NCBI GenBank assembly: GCA_000438155.1
Contig: FR902967.1
Span: 2,976 to 25,864 of the forward strand
Length of the DNA stretch: 22,889 nucleotides
Direction: 5' to 3'
Source of the DNA: Firmicutes bacterium CAG:95
Lineage (GTDB): Bacteria; Bacillota; Clostridia; Lachnospirales; Lachnospiraceae
In this document: positions 14,839 through 21,888 of the stretch, piece after piece
How the letters are laid out: every line of letters begins with the position of its first letter
Numbering within the stretch: position 1 is the stretch's first letter
Notes under the pieces: model-generated
Databases searched by the model: none
What the model saw: only the letters and a program-made list of their open reading frames with translations
What the model was told of the DNA's origin: nothing
Program-made: the position numbers and the translations under genes

Positions 14839-14866
14839 ATTATTGTCTTGTCTGCAGAACAATAAT
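14839..14866. terminator. 8-bp hairpin downstream of the DUF3791 module
   Basis: ATTATTGT at 14839-14846 and ACAATAAT at 14859-14866 form a perfect stem with a 12-nt loop. It lies about 70 bp past the stop of the minus-strand module, where a terminator is expected, but the following minus-strand sequence (AGATGTATTCT) is only weakly U-rich. Nothing else is recognisable between 14793 and 14934. Confidence 0.3.
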
Positions 14867-14934
14867 TGCATTTAATTGTTTTGTATAGCCAATTGATTAT
14901 TCCCTGTTAAATGTAACTTTCCATCACCTTTAAC

Positions 14935-15162
14935 CTATTTCATCCATATATAATTCTGCAATATATGATGATATGATGGGCCATTGCACCAGAGTCTTGT
15001 TTCCTTATCATATAAAGCCTTGCCCGTCTTAGAACATAGGAAATCACCTAATACTTCTTTACTGTCCTTTCCTGTCTCTTCAGCAATCTCTTCAACTGCC
15101 ATAGTAATGAGAAGATCAATTGTAAAATCCATTTTTTCTTTTGAAATCGTTACTTCAGACAC
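14935..15162 (-). CDS. Small conserved protein of a DUF3791/DUF3990 module
   Basis: A 75-residue soluble, acidic-helical protein without a domain I can name ('MDFTIDLLITMAVEEIAEET', then 'KDSKEVLGDFLCSKTGKALY'). It starts at a GTG (15162) preceded by GGAGGGTGAGAAGAA, and its start lies within the 3' end of the DUF3990 remnant, so it was translationally coupled to that gene. Small proteins of this type follow DUF3791-DUF3990 pairs in related bacteria as far as I recall, suggesting a third component of a toxin-antitoxin-like module. Function unknown. Confidence 0.6.
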   Translation of the reverse strand: MSEVTISKEKMDFTIDLLITMAVEEIAEETGKDSKEVLGDFLCSKTGKALYDKETRLWCNGPSYHHILQNYIWMK

Positions 15163-15263
15163 TTCTTCTCACCCTCCACAAATTTCAAACATTTGATTGC
15201 ATCTTTCGTTTTGAAACAATAGCTTCCATGCTAAAGAATCAATCCATCTGATAAATCATGCAT
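15150..15263 (-). pseudogene. DUF3990 toxin-like gene collapsed by an internal deletion
   Basis: Reading from ATG at 15263 gives MHDLSDGLIL, a TAG, then HGSYCFKTKDAIKCLKFVEG and a short tail. DUF3990 proteins begin with '(I)LYHGSYxxV' and end with '(Q)xCFKTxxAIxCLxF'; here the two ends are joined directly at the Y-C codons, with the Tyr of LYHGSY changed to TAG. About 120-140 internal residues, including the ADP-ribosyltransferase-like core, are missing. The start overlaps the DUF3791 stop codon and the end overlaps the start of the 75-aa gene, so operon coupling is preserved around the scar. Confidence 0.6.
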
Positions 15264-15480
15264 TAATTTTAATCCCCTTTCCTTCCAAAAACTCTGTGAT
15301 ATCATCAAGGACAACCTCATCACCTTCACAATGGAAAATCCCATGACCTTTTTCTATATACCCAAAAACATCAACTTTTTTAAATAATTCAACTATCTTT
15401 TCTACTGGCAGATGCCATTCTTCGGACGCCAGTCTGACTAATCTTGTTTGCATAAAAATAATCTCTGCTTTTTCGTCCAT
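15256..15480 (-). CDS. DUF3791 domain protein
   Basis: A 74-residue protein matching DUF3791: 'IIFMQTRLVRLASEEWHLPV', 'IVELFKKVDVFGYIEKGHGI', then 'FHCEGDEVVLDDITEFLEGK'. The family is found next to DUF3990 (toxin-like) genes and is probably their antitoxin or regulator. The ATG at 15480 was chosen because AAAGGAGA lies 8 nt upstream; an in-frame ATG at 15540 lacks such a site and falls next to the terminator. Its usual partner is destroyed here, leaving an orphan. The reading frame is intact and could still be expressed. Confidence 0.75.
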   Translation of the reverse strand: MDEKAEIIFMQTRLVRLASEEWHLPVEKIVELFKKVDVFGYIEKGHGIFHCEGDEVVLDDITEFLEGKGIKINA

Positions 15481-15546
15481 TATGAAATTCTCCTTTGGTT
15501 GCCCTGCTACTCTTGTCGATGTAGCGTTACTTTTGGACAAAAAGAA

Positions 15547-15585
15547 AGACCGCCATTAGATTTCTCTAATAAACGGTCAGTTTTT
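15547..15585. terminator. Bidirectional intrinsic terminator
   Basis: GACCG (15547-15551) pairs with CGGTC (15573-15577) and an inner TTAGA/TCTAA closes on GAAA when read on the minus strand. T-tracts follow on both strands (AGTTTTTTCT on plus, TTTCTTTTTG on minus). It separates the ATPase fragment from the DUF3791 module. Confidence 0.7.
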
Positions 15586-15586
15586 T

Positions 15587-16452
15587 CTAAAAATACATAA
15601 GCTCCGCCAAATCCACTAACAGAATACTGTCATCAGATCTCGCTTCATTCAAAACAGCTTCTGTGAATCCGGATTTTGAAAAAAGCACATAGTAAGAATT
15701 CTTTCTGTTCATACTGAACACATCCGCTTTTGCTTTCAAATCCTTTAATACAGAAATATCCAGCTTCTCATTGCGCCATTTACATTCTCCAAAAAGATAA
15801 TCTTTTCCATCATTTGCAATTAAATCAATTTCCTCCTGACCATGCGTTGCAGCATTGGTTCCCCACCATCTTCCGATAGAGGTATATAATATCGGCAGTT
15901 CGCCTTTCGCATTCTTCGCATTCAAATAATCCATGCAGACTTTTTCAAAAACCAGACCCATGTAACTGTAGTAATCCGGCTTAATTCGTCTTTCCCATAC
16001 TGCCTGCTGTGCTCCGGTTTCAATCAATGTTCTGTTGGCAAATACATATCGGTACCAGAATCGAAACATAAAGTCTGAGATGCCATAAATCGTTTTCGGG
16101 ATGATTCCTTTTCTCCAAATGGTGTCTCTTTATGCAGGATTCCAAGCTCACACAAAGTTTTAATATATTTCAGGCACTTGGCTGAGTCCTCACCGATTTT
16201 TGTAGAAATCTCATTTGCCTTGGTATATCCGCTTGCAATCGCTTCGATTATCGCACTGTATACGCCCGGCTCCTGTACTTCCTGACGTAGCAACAGCAAA
16301 GCCTCTTCATAAAGATAAGAAGTTACTTTCAGATAAGTTCTCTTAATATTTCCCTCGAAGCTTTCCTTCTCATTTATCTGTTGCAAATACAATGGTGTTC
16401 CGCCATATGCACCATACAGCATAAGTTTTTCTTCATCAGAAAATCCAGTCAT
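15587..16452 (-). pseudogene. AAA ATPase (DUF234/nuclease-like C-terminus), N-truncated and frameshifted
   Basis: Two overlapping frames together encode the last two-thirds of an AAA-family ATPase. The first part (from 'GFSDEEKLMLYGAYGGTPLY') is the helical lid and winged-helix region; the second ('FMFRFWYRYVF', 'LVFEKVCMDYL', 'EEIDLIANDGKDYLFGECKW') is the DUF234-type C terminus with a PD-(D/E)XK-like E-x-D-(14)-E-C-K pattern. The frame changes at an A-run near 16093-16096: one extra A would restore SRKTIYGISDFMFRF. The Walker A/B part, about 200 residues, is absent; the fragment begins 4 bp after the sirtuin stop. Relatives of about 470 aa occur commonly as orphan ATPases in gut Clostridia. 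Confidence 0.75.
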
Positions 16453-16456
16453 AAAC

Positions 16457-17236
16457 TTAGCACTTCAGAATTTCTCCAATATCTTCATTCATGCAGACAG
16501 ACTTTTTCCTTATTTCTTCCGGTGCATATGCTTCACTCTGGTTGAGACACACATAAAATGCATGTTGAAATGTGTTTGTCATCTGCCAAAATGGATATTT
16601 TATAATACCAGGGGTATTATATCCTACACCTAGTTCAAGGAACACTATTTTCTGCTTTTTATGATCCTGTATAAATTTCTCGTACCGTTCTGCTGCCCGG
16701 TGCCATCCGTCATCTTCAACAAATGTCTGATCCGATCTGAGATTCATACTCATCGGCTTGCCACAGCACGGGCAATATGGAATCAGCCCCGTCGGAACCG
16801 TAAGCTTTATTTCTCCGTCTTCCGGTTTTAGCAGCTCCCCGTCTTTAATCTGGAATCCCTGACTCAGCACCATTTTTTTAATTGCGTCTTCATTGTCATA
16901 AGTTTTCTTATGGCAAGGCTCACTACATTGAAACAGACCATAATCGCCCTGTGTATAAAAGATTCTGTTTTTATCAAAGCCGGCCTTCTGGAAACAATGA
17001 TCCACATTTGTTGTCAGTACAAAATAATCTTTTTCTTTTACCAACTCATACAGGTTCTGATATACCGGTTTTGGTGCATCCATATATCGATTAATATAGA
17101 TATATCTGCACCAGTATCCCCAGTGTTTTTCCAATGTTTTATATGGATAGAAGCCACCTGAATACATATCCGAAAATCCATACTTTTCCTTAAAATCTGA
17201 AAAATATTTTTTAAATCTTTCTCCTGTATATACAAA
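16457..17236 (-). pseudogene. SirTM-like Sir2 family protein, N-terminally truncated
   Basis: The open frame matches a Sir2-fold enzyme from shortly after the NAD-binding GAGxS motif, which is missing. It shows 'MYSGGFYPYKTLEKHWGYWC', 'YFVLTTNVDHCFQKAGFD', 'IFYTQGDYGLFQCSEPC' (first zinc-cysteine pair, and no canonical catalytic His-Gly), 'LIPYCPCCGKPMSMNLRSD' (second cysteine pair) and 'VFLELGVGYNTPGIIKYPFW'. This is the pattern of macrodomain-linked SirTM enzymes, which ADP-ribosylate proteins. Reading upstream of the Met at 17167 stays in the family to about FVYTGERF (17236), then runs into the promoter region of the divergent HxlR gene. About 40-50 N-terminal residues are lost, so NAD binding should be abolished. 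Confidence 0.7.
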
Positions 17237-17259
17237 ATAACAGTAAAAAAGGATGTTAT
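17225..17259. promoter_or_regulatory. Candidate HxlR operator region
   Basis: TGTATATACA at 17225-17234 is a perfect 10-bp palindrome, and ATAACA (17237-17242) with TGTTAT (17254-17259) forms an inverted repeat directly ahead of the HxlR ribosome site. HxlR proteins usually autoregulate from such AT-rich dyads. No strong promoter hexamers are evident, so this is tentative. Confidence 0.3.
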
Positions 17260-17276
17260 ATAAGGGAGGCGATCAT

Positions 17277-17579
17277 ATGTTAACAAAAGAAGAATTACCG
17301 GAATGTCCGGTTGCAACCACAGTTTCGCTCATCGGCAGTAAATGGAAATTGCTGATTATCCGAAATCTGCTGGAACGCCCCTGGCGATTCAATGAATTAA
17401 AGAAAAATCTTGAAGGGATCAGTCAGAAAGTTCTCACCGATAGTTTGCGCTCCATGGAAGATGATGGTCTCATTATTCGCACAGTTTACCCGGAGGTTCC
17501 ACCAAAAGTTGAATACAGTCTCAGCGAATTGGGACTTACTCTGAAACCTATTCTCGACCTCAATGGTCGAATGGGGTAA
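17277..17579 (+). CDS. HxlR family transcriptional regulator, 3' end frameshifted
   Basis: A winged-helix regulator with the HxlR hallmarks: 'CPVATTVSLIGSKWKLLIIR', 'RFNELKKNLEGISQKVLTDS', 'LRSMEDDGLIIRTVYPEVPP' and 'VEYSLSELG'. The ATG at 17277 has GGGAGG 7 nt upstream. The last residues (LDLNGRMG) are abnormal. Dropping one base near 17560 gives MVEWGNAYKKM and a stop at 17598, the usual HxlR ending. The DNA-binding and Cys-containing N-terminal parts are intact; only the dimerisation helix is affected, so partial function is possible. The shift may be real or a sequencing error. It is divergent from the sirtuin remnant. Confidence 0.8.
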   Translation: MLTKEELPECPVATTVSLIGSKWKLLIIRNLLERPWRFNELKKNLEGISQKVLTDSLRSMEDDGLIIRTVYPEVPPKVEYSLSELGLTLKPILDLNGRMG

Positions 17580-17624
17580 CGCCTATAAAAAAATGTAGGA
17601 AGATTTTTTAACGGATTGAATATG

Positions 17625-17670
17625 AAAGACCTATCGTGGATAATAACTCCACAATAGGTCTTTCTTCGTG
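17625..17670. terminator. Bidirectional terminator between HxlR and doc
   Basis: AAAGACCTAT (17625-17634) pairs with ATAGGTCTTT (17654-17663), with an inner GTGGA/TCCAC stem. It is followed by TTTCTTCG on the plus strand and by TTTCATATTC on the minus strand. It lies between convergent genes. The rest of 17671-17736 holds nothing recognisable. Confidence 0.65.
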
Positions 17671-17736
17671 TCTCCCAGAATATCCCTGGTCTCTATGTGA
17701 TTGACTGACTCATTGCTTTGCTCAATACTCTATCCA

Positions 17737-18114
17737 TCACACCTGATGCTCTAAGATCCATTTCAAAAGGCATTCGTATTCAAGGCTTCCATCCGCTATA
17801 GCAAGGATCGTTTCATATAATTCCTTTTGCGTGTAATCGAGCTCAATACCATTTATGGCAAGGAAAACAAGCATTGCATGTGTGCCGATGCGTTTGTTTC
17901 CATCAATCATACAATGATTTTTTATCAGTCCATATCCCAATCTTGCCGCCTTTGCCTGAAGCGTAGGATATAATTCTTCTCCACCAAAGGATTGAAACGG
18001 ATTCTCTAATGCTGAATCCAAGAGATTATAATCTCTTACCCCATCACTTCCGCCGTATTCTTCTATAAGCTGAGAATGGAGCATTAGTATTTGCTCTTTA
18101 CTCAGTCTCTTCAT
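17737..18114 (-). CDS. doc: Doc-family toxin (death-on-curing, Fic fold)
   Basis: The 125-residue single Fic/Doc domain has the core motif HCMIDGNKRIG at residues 67-77; Doc's classic form is HPFxDGNKR, so the catalytic His and the DGNKR phosphate loop are kept while Pro-Phe is replaced by Cys-Met. 'EYGGSDGVRDYNLLDSALEN' is the family N terminus. Doc toxins phosphorylate EF-Tu (Thr382 in E. coli) and halt translation. The start overlaps the phd stop by four bases (ATGA). Length is normal (about 125 aa), so the toxin looks intact. Some Fic/Doc relatives transfer AMP instead. Confidence 0.9.
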   Translation of the reverse strand: MKRLSKEQILMLHSQLIEEYGGSDGVRDYNLLDSALENPFQSFGGEELYPTLQAKAARLGYGLIKNHCMIDGNKRIGTHAMLVFLAINGIELDYTQKELYETILAIADGSLEYECLLKWILEHQV

Positions 18115-18353
18115 TTGGCAAGTACCTCATACGCTTCTTTATTTTTCTTTAGCAGTCTTTTTGATATGGCAAGCACATCCTCATCCGGTGCAACCGCACT
18201 TTCATCCGCCTTACTAAACTCAATAACGAGATATCGCGGAACATTATTCTTAAGAATGACAGCTGTTCCTCTTTCATCAACAAGTTTAGTAACCTTGGAA
18301 AAATTTTGATTTGCTTCCGTAATGGAAATCATTGTATTGGTATCTATCGTCAT
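18111..18353 (-). CDS. phd: Phd/YefM-type antitoxin
   Basis: An 80-residue antitoxin with the Phd/YefM N-terminal DNA-binding fold ('MISITEANQNFSKVTKLVDE', 'GTAVILKNNVPRYLVIEFSK') and an acidic-to-basic C-terminal helix that would insert into Doc. GGAGG lies 7 nt before the ATG. It is translated first and coupled to doc, the normal antitoxin-toxin order. A sigma-A promoter containing two palindromes lies just upstream, consistent with autorepression by Phd-Doc. No defect is visible. Confidence 0.9.
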   Translation of the reverse strand: MTIDTNTMISITEANQNFSKVTKLVDERGTAVILKNNVPRYLVIEFSKADESAVAPDEDVLAISKRLLKKNKEAYEVLAK

Positions 18354-18373
18354 GTGAACACCTCCATTTCTTG

Positions 18374-18408
18374 ACTATAGTATATCACCTTTTATAGCTA
18401 TAATTCAA
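18374..18408 (-). promoter_or_regulatory. phd-doc promoter and operator
   Basis: On the minus strand TTGAAT (18408-18403), an 18-bp spacer and TATACT (18384-18379). A perfect 12-bp palindrome TTATAGCTATAA (18392-18403) fills the spacer and ACTATAGT (18374-18381) overlaps the -10 box. Two palindromes about 20 bp apart suit cooperative binding of Phd dimers. Confidence 0.6.
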
Positions 18409-18420
18409 CCTATAATTTTA

Positions 18421-18717
18421 GGGCGGATCAAAATCAATTTCGTAAAGTGAAATTTTTAATTCCAGTTTTTTGCCCCCGCATCTAATTGGAATTTACTTTT
18501 TCATTTGACCGTATTATGATTAATATGTATTTACTTGAAATAGATAGTAACAAGCGGCTTTGAGGTGAATCAGCCAACGGAGGTTGCGTCGCAGCCAGTG
18601 GCTACAAAATGGCTACAGAATTTCCAAGGACGCTACGGATAGCCTAAAATATGTGGAATATGTGGACGAAAAGCGTACTATCAGTGCATATTATCACGAG
18701 AAATTAAGGTCTGGCGC
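18421..18717. other. Gene-free stretch with possible insertion-element debris
   Basis: No supportable gene. An imperfect inverted repeat (AATTCCA near 18459, TGGAATT near 18487) follows GGGCGGATCAAAATC, which reminds me of IS21-type ends, but no transposase remains. Further right, a short frame reads GFEVNQPTEVASQPVATKW before a stop at about 18641; I do not recognise it. Confidence 0.3.
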
Positions 18718-18718
18718 C

Positions 18719-18772
18719 CGAGTAGGAGGAATTTTTATTAAATTCCCGTCCTCTCACACCACCGTGCGTCAG
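18719..18772 (-). mobile_element. Group II intron 3' end remnant (domain V/VI part)
   Basis: On the minus strand the segment reads GACGCACGGTGGTGTGAGAG then GACGGG, a GGAATTT/AAATTCC stem (18728-18746) and CCTCCTACTCG. This is the layout I know from the 3' ends of bacterial group II introns: the 3' strand of domain V, then domain VI with a bulged A in CCTAC near the 3' splice site. The 5' strand of domain V, the rest of the ribozyme and the reverse transcriptase are missing, so it is a dead fragment. The identification is from memory of such ends. Confidence 0.4.
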
Positions 18773-18822
18773 ACTGTCTAACAAATCCATTTTCTCTCTT
18801 TTCTTCTGTTGAAGATAAAACA

Positions 18823-18856
18823 TTGAATTGTCTACACACCGTGTCGACAATTTCAA
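18823..18856 (-). terminator. Terminator after the Fic gene
   Basis: TTGAATTGTC (18823-18832) pairs with GACAATTTCAA (18846-18856) with one bulge; ACAC/GTGT extends the stem inward. On the minus strand it is followed by TGTTTTATCTTC. It lies 16 nt past the Fic stop codon. Confidence 0.55.
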
Positions 18857-18871
18857 GAAAAATCTTATAAA

Positions 18872-19987
18872 CTACTTCTTGAATTTATATCTTCCTTTTC
18901 CATGACCGGATACCGGTTCAATAATATCTGCCTGTACCAAATTGGAAAGAAGTTTTGAAGCACCTGAACCTTTCAGCTCAAGAAGTTCCATAACTGCACT
19001 TCTTCCAAACACCTCATCAAAACCAAACTTTTCAAAGAGTCTATGGATATGAACCGTCGTTTTTACTGAGAAGTCGCTGCCCTTTTCGGAAAGTACACTT
19101 TCCATATCCACTTTTCGGTCCTGAATGTCCACTTTCACATCTCCAATATCCACTTTTTCTTCGTTCAAAAGTCCACTTATATGAAGATTTCGATTATGAA
19201 GCTCATTTTTCTCGTTCAAAAGCAGATTTCTGAGAAATGCTTCCAGATACTCTGTTGTTTCGTGAATACCCTTTTGCAGGTTCGTATAGTTTGCACGGAC
19301 AAGTGCATTTCTGAAATACCACGCATTTTCCGCAAAAATATCATTGGCTGCAGAAAACCCAAGTGTCCTCAAATATTTGATGAAGAACACTGCCGTTGTT
19401 CTCGTATTGCCTTCTCCGAAGATATGGATTTGCCATAACCTTGAAACAAATACCGCAAGATGATGGATGATCTCGTCCATTGAAAGTCCTTTATAACTAA
19501 AATCTTTCTCCTGTGAAAAATCATATTCAAGTGTGACTCTCAGTTCGGACGCACTGCCGTACATAACCGTTGCCCCATCAAGCACCCATTCCTTTTTTGT
19601 AATGTTGTAATCTCGAATCTTTCCGGCGTGTTTATAAATCCCCTGAAAGAGTTTACGGTGGATAGAGATATACGCGTTTGGTGAAAATGAAAACGCTGTT
19701 TCAGAAAGAATTTCTGCAATACGGGACGAAACCTTATCTGCTTCTTCGGTACGTTCATCATCAGACAAGTGCACTGGTCTTTCTTCATAGTAGCTGTCAA
19801 TAAGACTTTGTGCTTCTTTCATCGTGATTTTGCCTTCAATGTTCTGAATGGCGGTATCAATCAAATATTTAGATGGTTTGAGTCCGTCCACTGCCTGAAG
19901 TCCGATTGCCGTACTCCAAGCATACCCCTTATGAGCTTTATCCGGTTCAGACTCCCTCAAATATTCCTTAAACGGGTCTTTTTCCAT
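18872..19987 (-). CDS. Fic family protein with N-terminal inhibitory helix
   Basis: A 371-residue protein. Residues 1-70 form an N-terminal segment like VbhA-type antitoxins, with the inhibitory Glu-Gly (NIEGK, E51). The Ser/Thr normally four residues before that Glu is Ile here. The Fic core carries HIFGEGNTRT at 188-197 (consensus HPFxxGNGRxxR), keeping His188, Glu192 (at the Asp/Glu position) and Arg196. 'FRNALVRANY' follows. After a charged linker with repeated KVDI/KVDM units, the C terminus is a winged helix ('VFGRSAVMELLELKGSGASK', 'ADIIEPVSGHGKGRYKF'). Fic enzymes transfer AMP from ATP to target hydroxyls. The ATG at 19987 is preferred over a GTG at 19993 because GAGG sits 8 nt before it. 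Apparently intact and monocistronic. Confidence 0.85.
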   Translation of the reverse strand: MEKDPFKEYLRESEPDKAHKGYAWSTAIGLQAVDGLKPSKYLIDTAIQNIEGKITMKEAQSLIDSYYEERPVHLSDDERTEEADKVSSRIAEILSETAFSFSPNAYISIHRKLFQGIYKHAGKIRDYNITKKEWVLDGATVMYGSASELRVTLEYDFSQEKDFSYKGLSMDEIIHHLAVFVSRLWQIHIFGEGNTRTTAVFFIKYLRTLGFSAANDIFAENAWYFRNALVRANYTNLQKGIHETTEYLEAFLRNLLLNEKNELHNRNLHISGLLNEEKVDIGDVKVDIQDRKVDMESVLSEKGSDFSVKTTVHIHRLFEKFGFDEVFGRSAVMELLELKGSGASKLLSNLVQADIIEPVSGHGKGRYKFKK

Positions 19988-20087
19988 ATCCACTACCTCG
20001 CTCCATAGTCTTATTCTGAACTCTGTTGTATTTTTGTTGACACTATTATTATAGGCAATTCCTGGCTAAATACCCCATCTTACTTTG

Positions 20088-21440
20088 TTATTCCGCTTCT
20101 TCCTCTGCATGGAAACCGGACATAAATCTTTTGAGCAGGAAAGAGCAAAAGTATGGGAAGGTATATATTTTGTCCTCATGTCCAATATTGTTTTTTGACA
20201 GCTTGATACCGTATCGGATATCTGGGTAATGTTCGGAGGCAATCAGTGTTTTCATGGATTTTGCACGTCCACTCTTTGCCTTAGCCTCAACGGGAATCAG
20301 GGATACTGCTGAACGAATAAAGAAATCTGCTTCCAATGTGGAATCCTCCTTCTTGTAATAGAACAGCTTATACCCTTGCTTAATCAGGGCTTCACCCACC
20401 ATATTTTCATAGAGTGCTCCCTTATAAACCCCAAGATTCCTGTTGGCTCTTAAATCTTCCTGAGATTCATCGTCCAGCATCGACACCAAAAGACCTGTAT
20501 CGGAAAAATACAACTTAAAGGTGTCCGGCTCGTAATTGCCGCCAAGAGGCAGTTCGGGAAATTCCATGCAGTAGCAGATATTTACCATACCGGCATCGCA
20601 GAGCCACTCAGCACGCCCCCTGTAATCCCGAAATCTTGCGCCGGAGGCCACCTTGGAAATCTGGAATTTCTTGTTTTCTCTGGCAAGCTGAGGCGCAACA
20701 CGATTAAATACATTGATAATCCTTGTCTGATCAACGCCAGAGGCATATTTGCGAATGTCCTCTTTATAGTCTGCAATAAGCTGTTTTTGTATATCAAGCG
20801 TGCCCTCAAAGGTATTTCTTTCGATATACTCACGGACAACCGCAGGCATACCGCCAAGGATATTATAGTCCAAGAACATGGAATGGAAAACATCCATCTC
20901 CAATTCACTGAAAGGTATAAATGCTTTCATGTGGGAAAGCAGGTTTTCCACTGTTCCATTTCCATAGCCTTTTGCCCACAAAAACTCTTCAAAATCCATG
21001 GAGAACATCTCGTAGTCCTTTTTGTATCCTACGCTGTTGCTTTCAATTTTTTTGTAATTGACACCCAGCATGGATCCGCTGCAAATCACATCAAAGCGGC
21101 CGTCGATACAAAAGAATTTAAGAGATGTAGCGATTTCCGGAAATTCTGTAATCTCATCAAAAAATATAAGTGTTTTCCCGGGCACGAATTTTTTTGACGG
21201 GTCAATCAGTGAAATGTTTTTAATAACGTCGGCGGCCTCATAACCATCGGCAATAATGCCCTTGTATTTCTCATCACGAACAAAGTTTACCTCAATGATG
21301 CTCTCATAATGCTCTTTGGCAAAGTGCAGAATGGATTCCGTCTTTCCGATTTGTCTGCTTCCCTTGATAATAAGCGGTTTTCTGTTTTTATCCGCTTTCC
21401 ACTCCTCAAGAAAGAAGTCAACCTTTCTTTTCAAATACAT
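20088..21440 (-). CDS. AAA-14 / DUF4143 ATPase
   Basis: A 450-residue protein with Walker A GSRQIGKT at 27-34, Walker B LIFFDE at 91-96 and sensor-like 'FDVICSGSMLGV'. The C-terminal half is DUF4143, including 'KLYFSDTGLLVSML' and a PD-(D/E)XK-like 'EADFFIRSAVSLIPVEAKAK'. This is the standard single-protein architecture of AAA_14-DUF4143, about 400-450 aa, abundant as orphan genes in gut anaerobes and suspected to act in defence or toxin-like functions; its real role is unknown. ATG at 21440 fits AGAGG 9 nt upstream; longer in-frame starts to 21482 would lie on the -10 box. It has its own strong promoter. It looks complete, unlike the related fragment at 15587-16452. Confidence 0.85.
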   Translation of the reverse strand: MYLKRKVDFFLEEWKADKNRKPLIIKGSRQIGKTESILHFAKEHYESIIEVNFVRDEKYKGIIADGYEAADVIKNISLIDPSKKFVPGKTLIFFDEITEFPEIATSLKFFCIDGRFDVICSGSMLGVNYKKIESNSVGYKKDYEMFSMDFEEFLWAKGYGNGTVENLLSHMKAFIPFSELEMDVFHSMFLDYNILGGMPAVVREYIERNTFEGTLDIQKQLIADYKEDIRKYASGVDQTRIINVFNRVAPQLARENKKFQISKVASGARFRDYRGRAEWLCDAGMVNICYCMEFPELPLGGNYEPDTFKLYFSDTGLLVSMLDDESQEDLRANRNLGVYKGALYENMVGEALIKQGYKLFYYKKEDSTLEADFFIRSAVSLIPVEAKAKSGRAKSMKTLIASEHYPDIRYGIKLSKNNIGHEDKIYTFPYFCSFLLKRFMSGFHAEEEAE

Positions 21441-21473
21441 AGTAATCATCCTCTCACAAAAGTGTTCAGTCTT

Positions 21474-21502
21474 ATTATACACAAATCATGTGTGATTATC
21501 AA
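21474..21502 (-). promoter_or_regulatory. Consensus promoter of the AAA-14 ATPase gene
   Basis: On the minus strand TTGATA (21502-21497), a 17-bp spacer and TATAAT (21479-21474). The start point near 21467 leaves a short leader of about 27 nt including the ribosome site. Confidence 0.75.
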
Positions 21503-21550
21503 TTCTGTTTTCACATTTCATGAGCGAATTATTCAACACTTTACACATTT

Positions 21551-21706
21551 TTAGACGGTCATCACGGTACAGCGCAACTCTTTATCCTCATGCACCACGC
21601 CGACAGCGATATAATGTACCTCGTCAAGCACCGCCTCTAAGATGCACTCAAAGAAGTCATAAGCTCTAAGTGGAATTAACACATTTTTTGTATATCTGAT
21701 TATCAA
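21551..21706 (-). pseudogene. Short coding fragment of unknown origin
   Basis: A minus-strand frame reads LIIRYTKNVLIPLRAYDFFE then CILEAVLDEVHYIAVGVVHE and DKELRCTVMTV before TAA at 21553-21551. Codon choice (GAG GCG GTG CTT GAC) and amphipathic strand-helix alternation look like real protein. There is no ATG and no ribosome site; it lies in the same frame as the upstream 51-codon ORF, separated by a TAA and one ATT-CGT pair. It may be the 3' half of that gene after an in-frame nonsense change, or a separate relic. I do not recognise the family. Confidence 0.4.
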
Positions 21707-21712
21707 ACGAAT

Positions 21713-21868
21713 TTACCACCGACATGCGCCACAAAGCGCACAAAAAGCACCACAACCCTTTATTTCTCCTAAGGAATCGATATCGAAGTCAGGTCTCTGG
21801 GTGATGCCGCTGTTCACGACCTCAACGGCCTTATCTACGACCTCATCGTAGGATCTGCCATTTTCCAT
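21713..21868 (-). CDS. Small unidentified ORF (51 aa)
   Basis: ATG at 21868 opens MENGRSYDEVVDKAVEVVNS then GITQRPDFDIDSLGEIKG and ends with a Cys-rich tail (CGAFCALCGACRW). The first 38 residues have coding-like codon usage (GAG, GTC, GAC, ATC) that contrasts with AT-rich non-coding flanks. No convincing ribosome site precedes the ATG, and the frame is open upstream to within the end of the 191-aa gene. It may be the remains of a larger gene. No family recognised. Confidence 0.4.
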   Translation of the reverse strand: MENGRSYDEVVDKAVEVVNSGITQRPDFDIDSLGEIKGCGAFCALCGACRW

Positions 21869-21888
21869 CCCAGATACTCTGCTTACAT

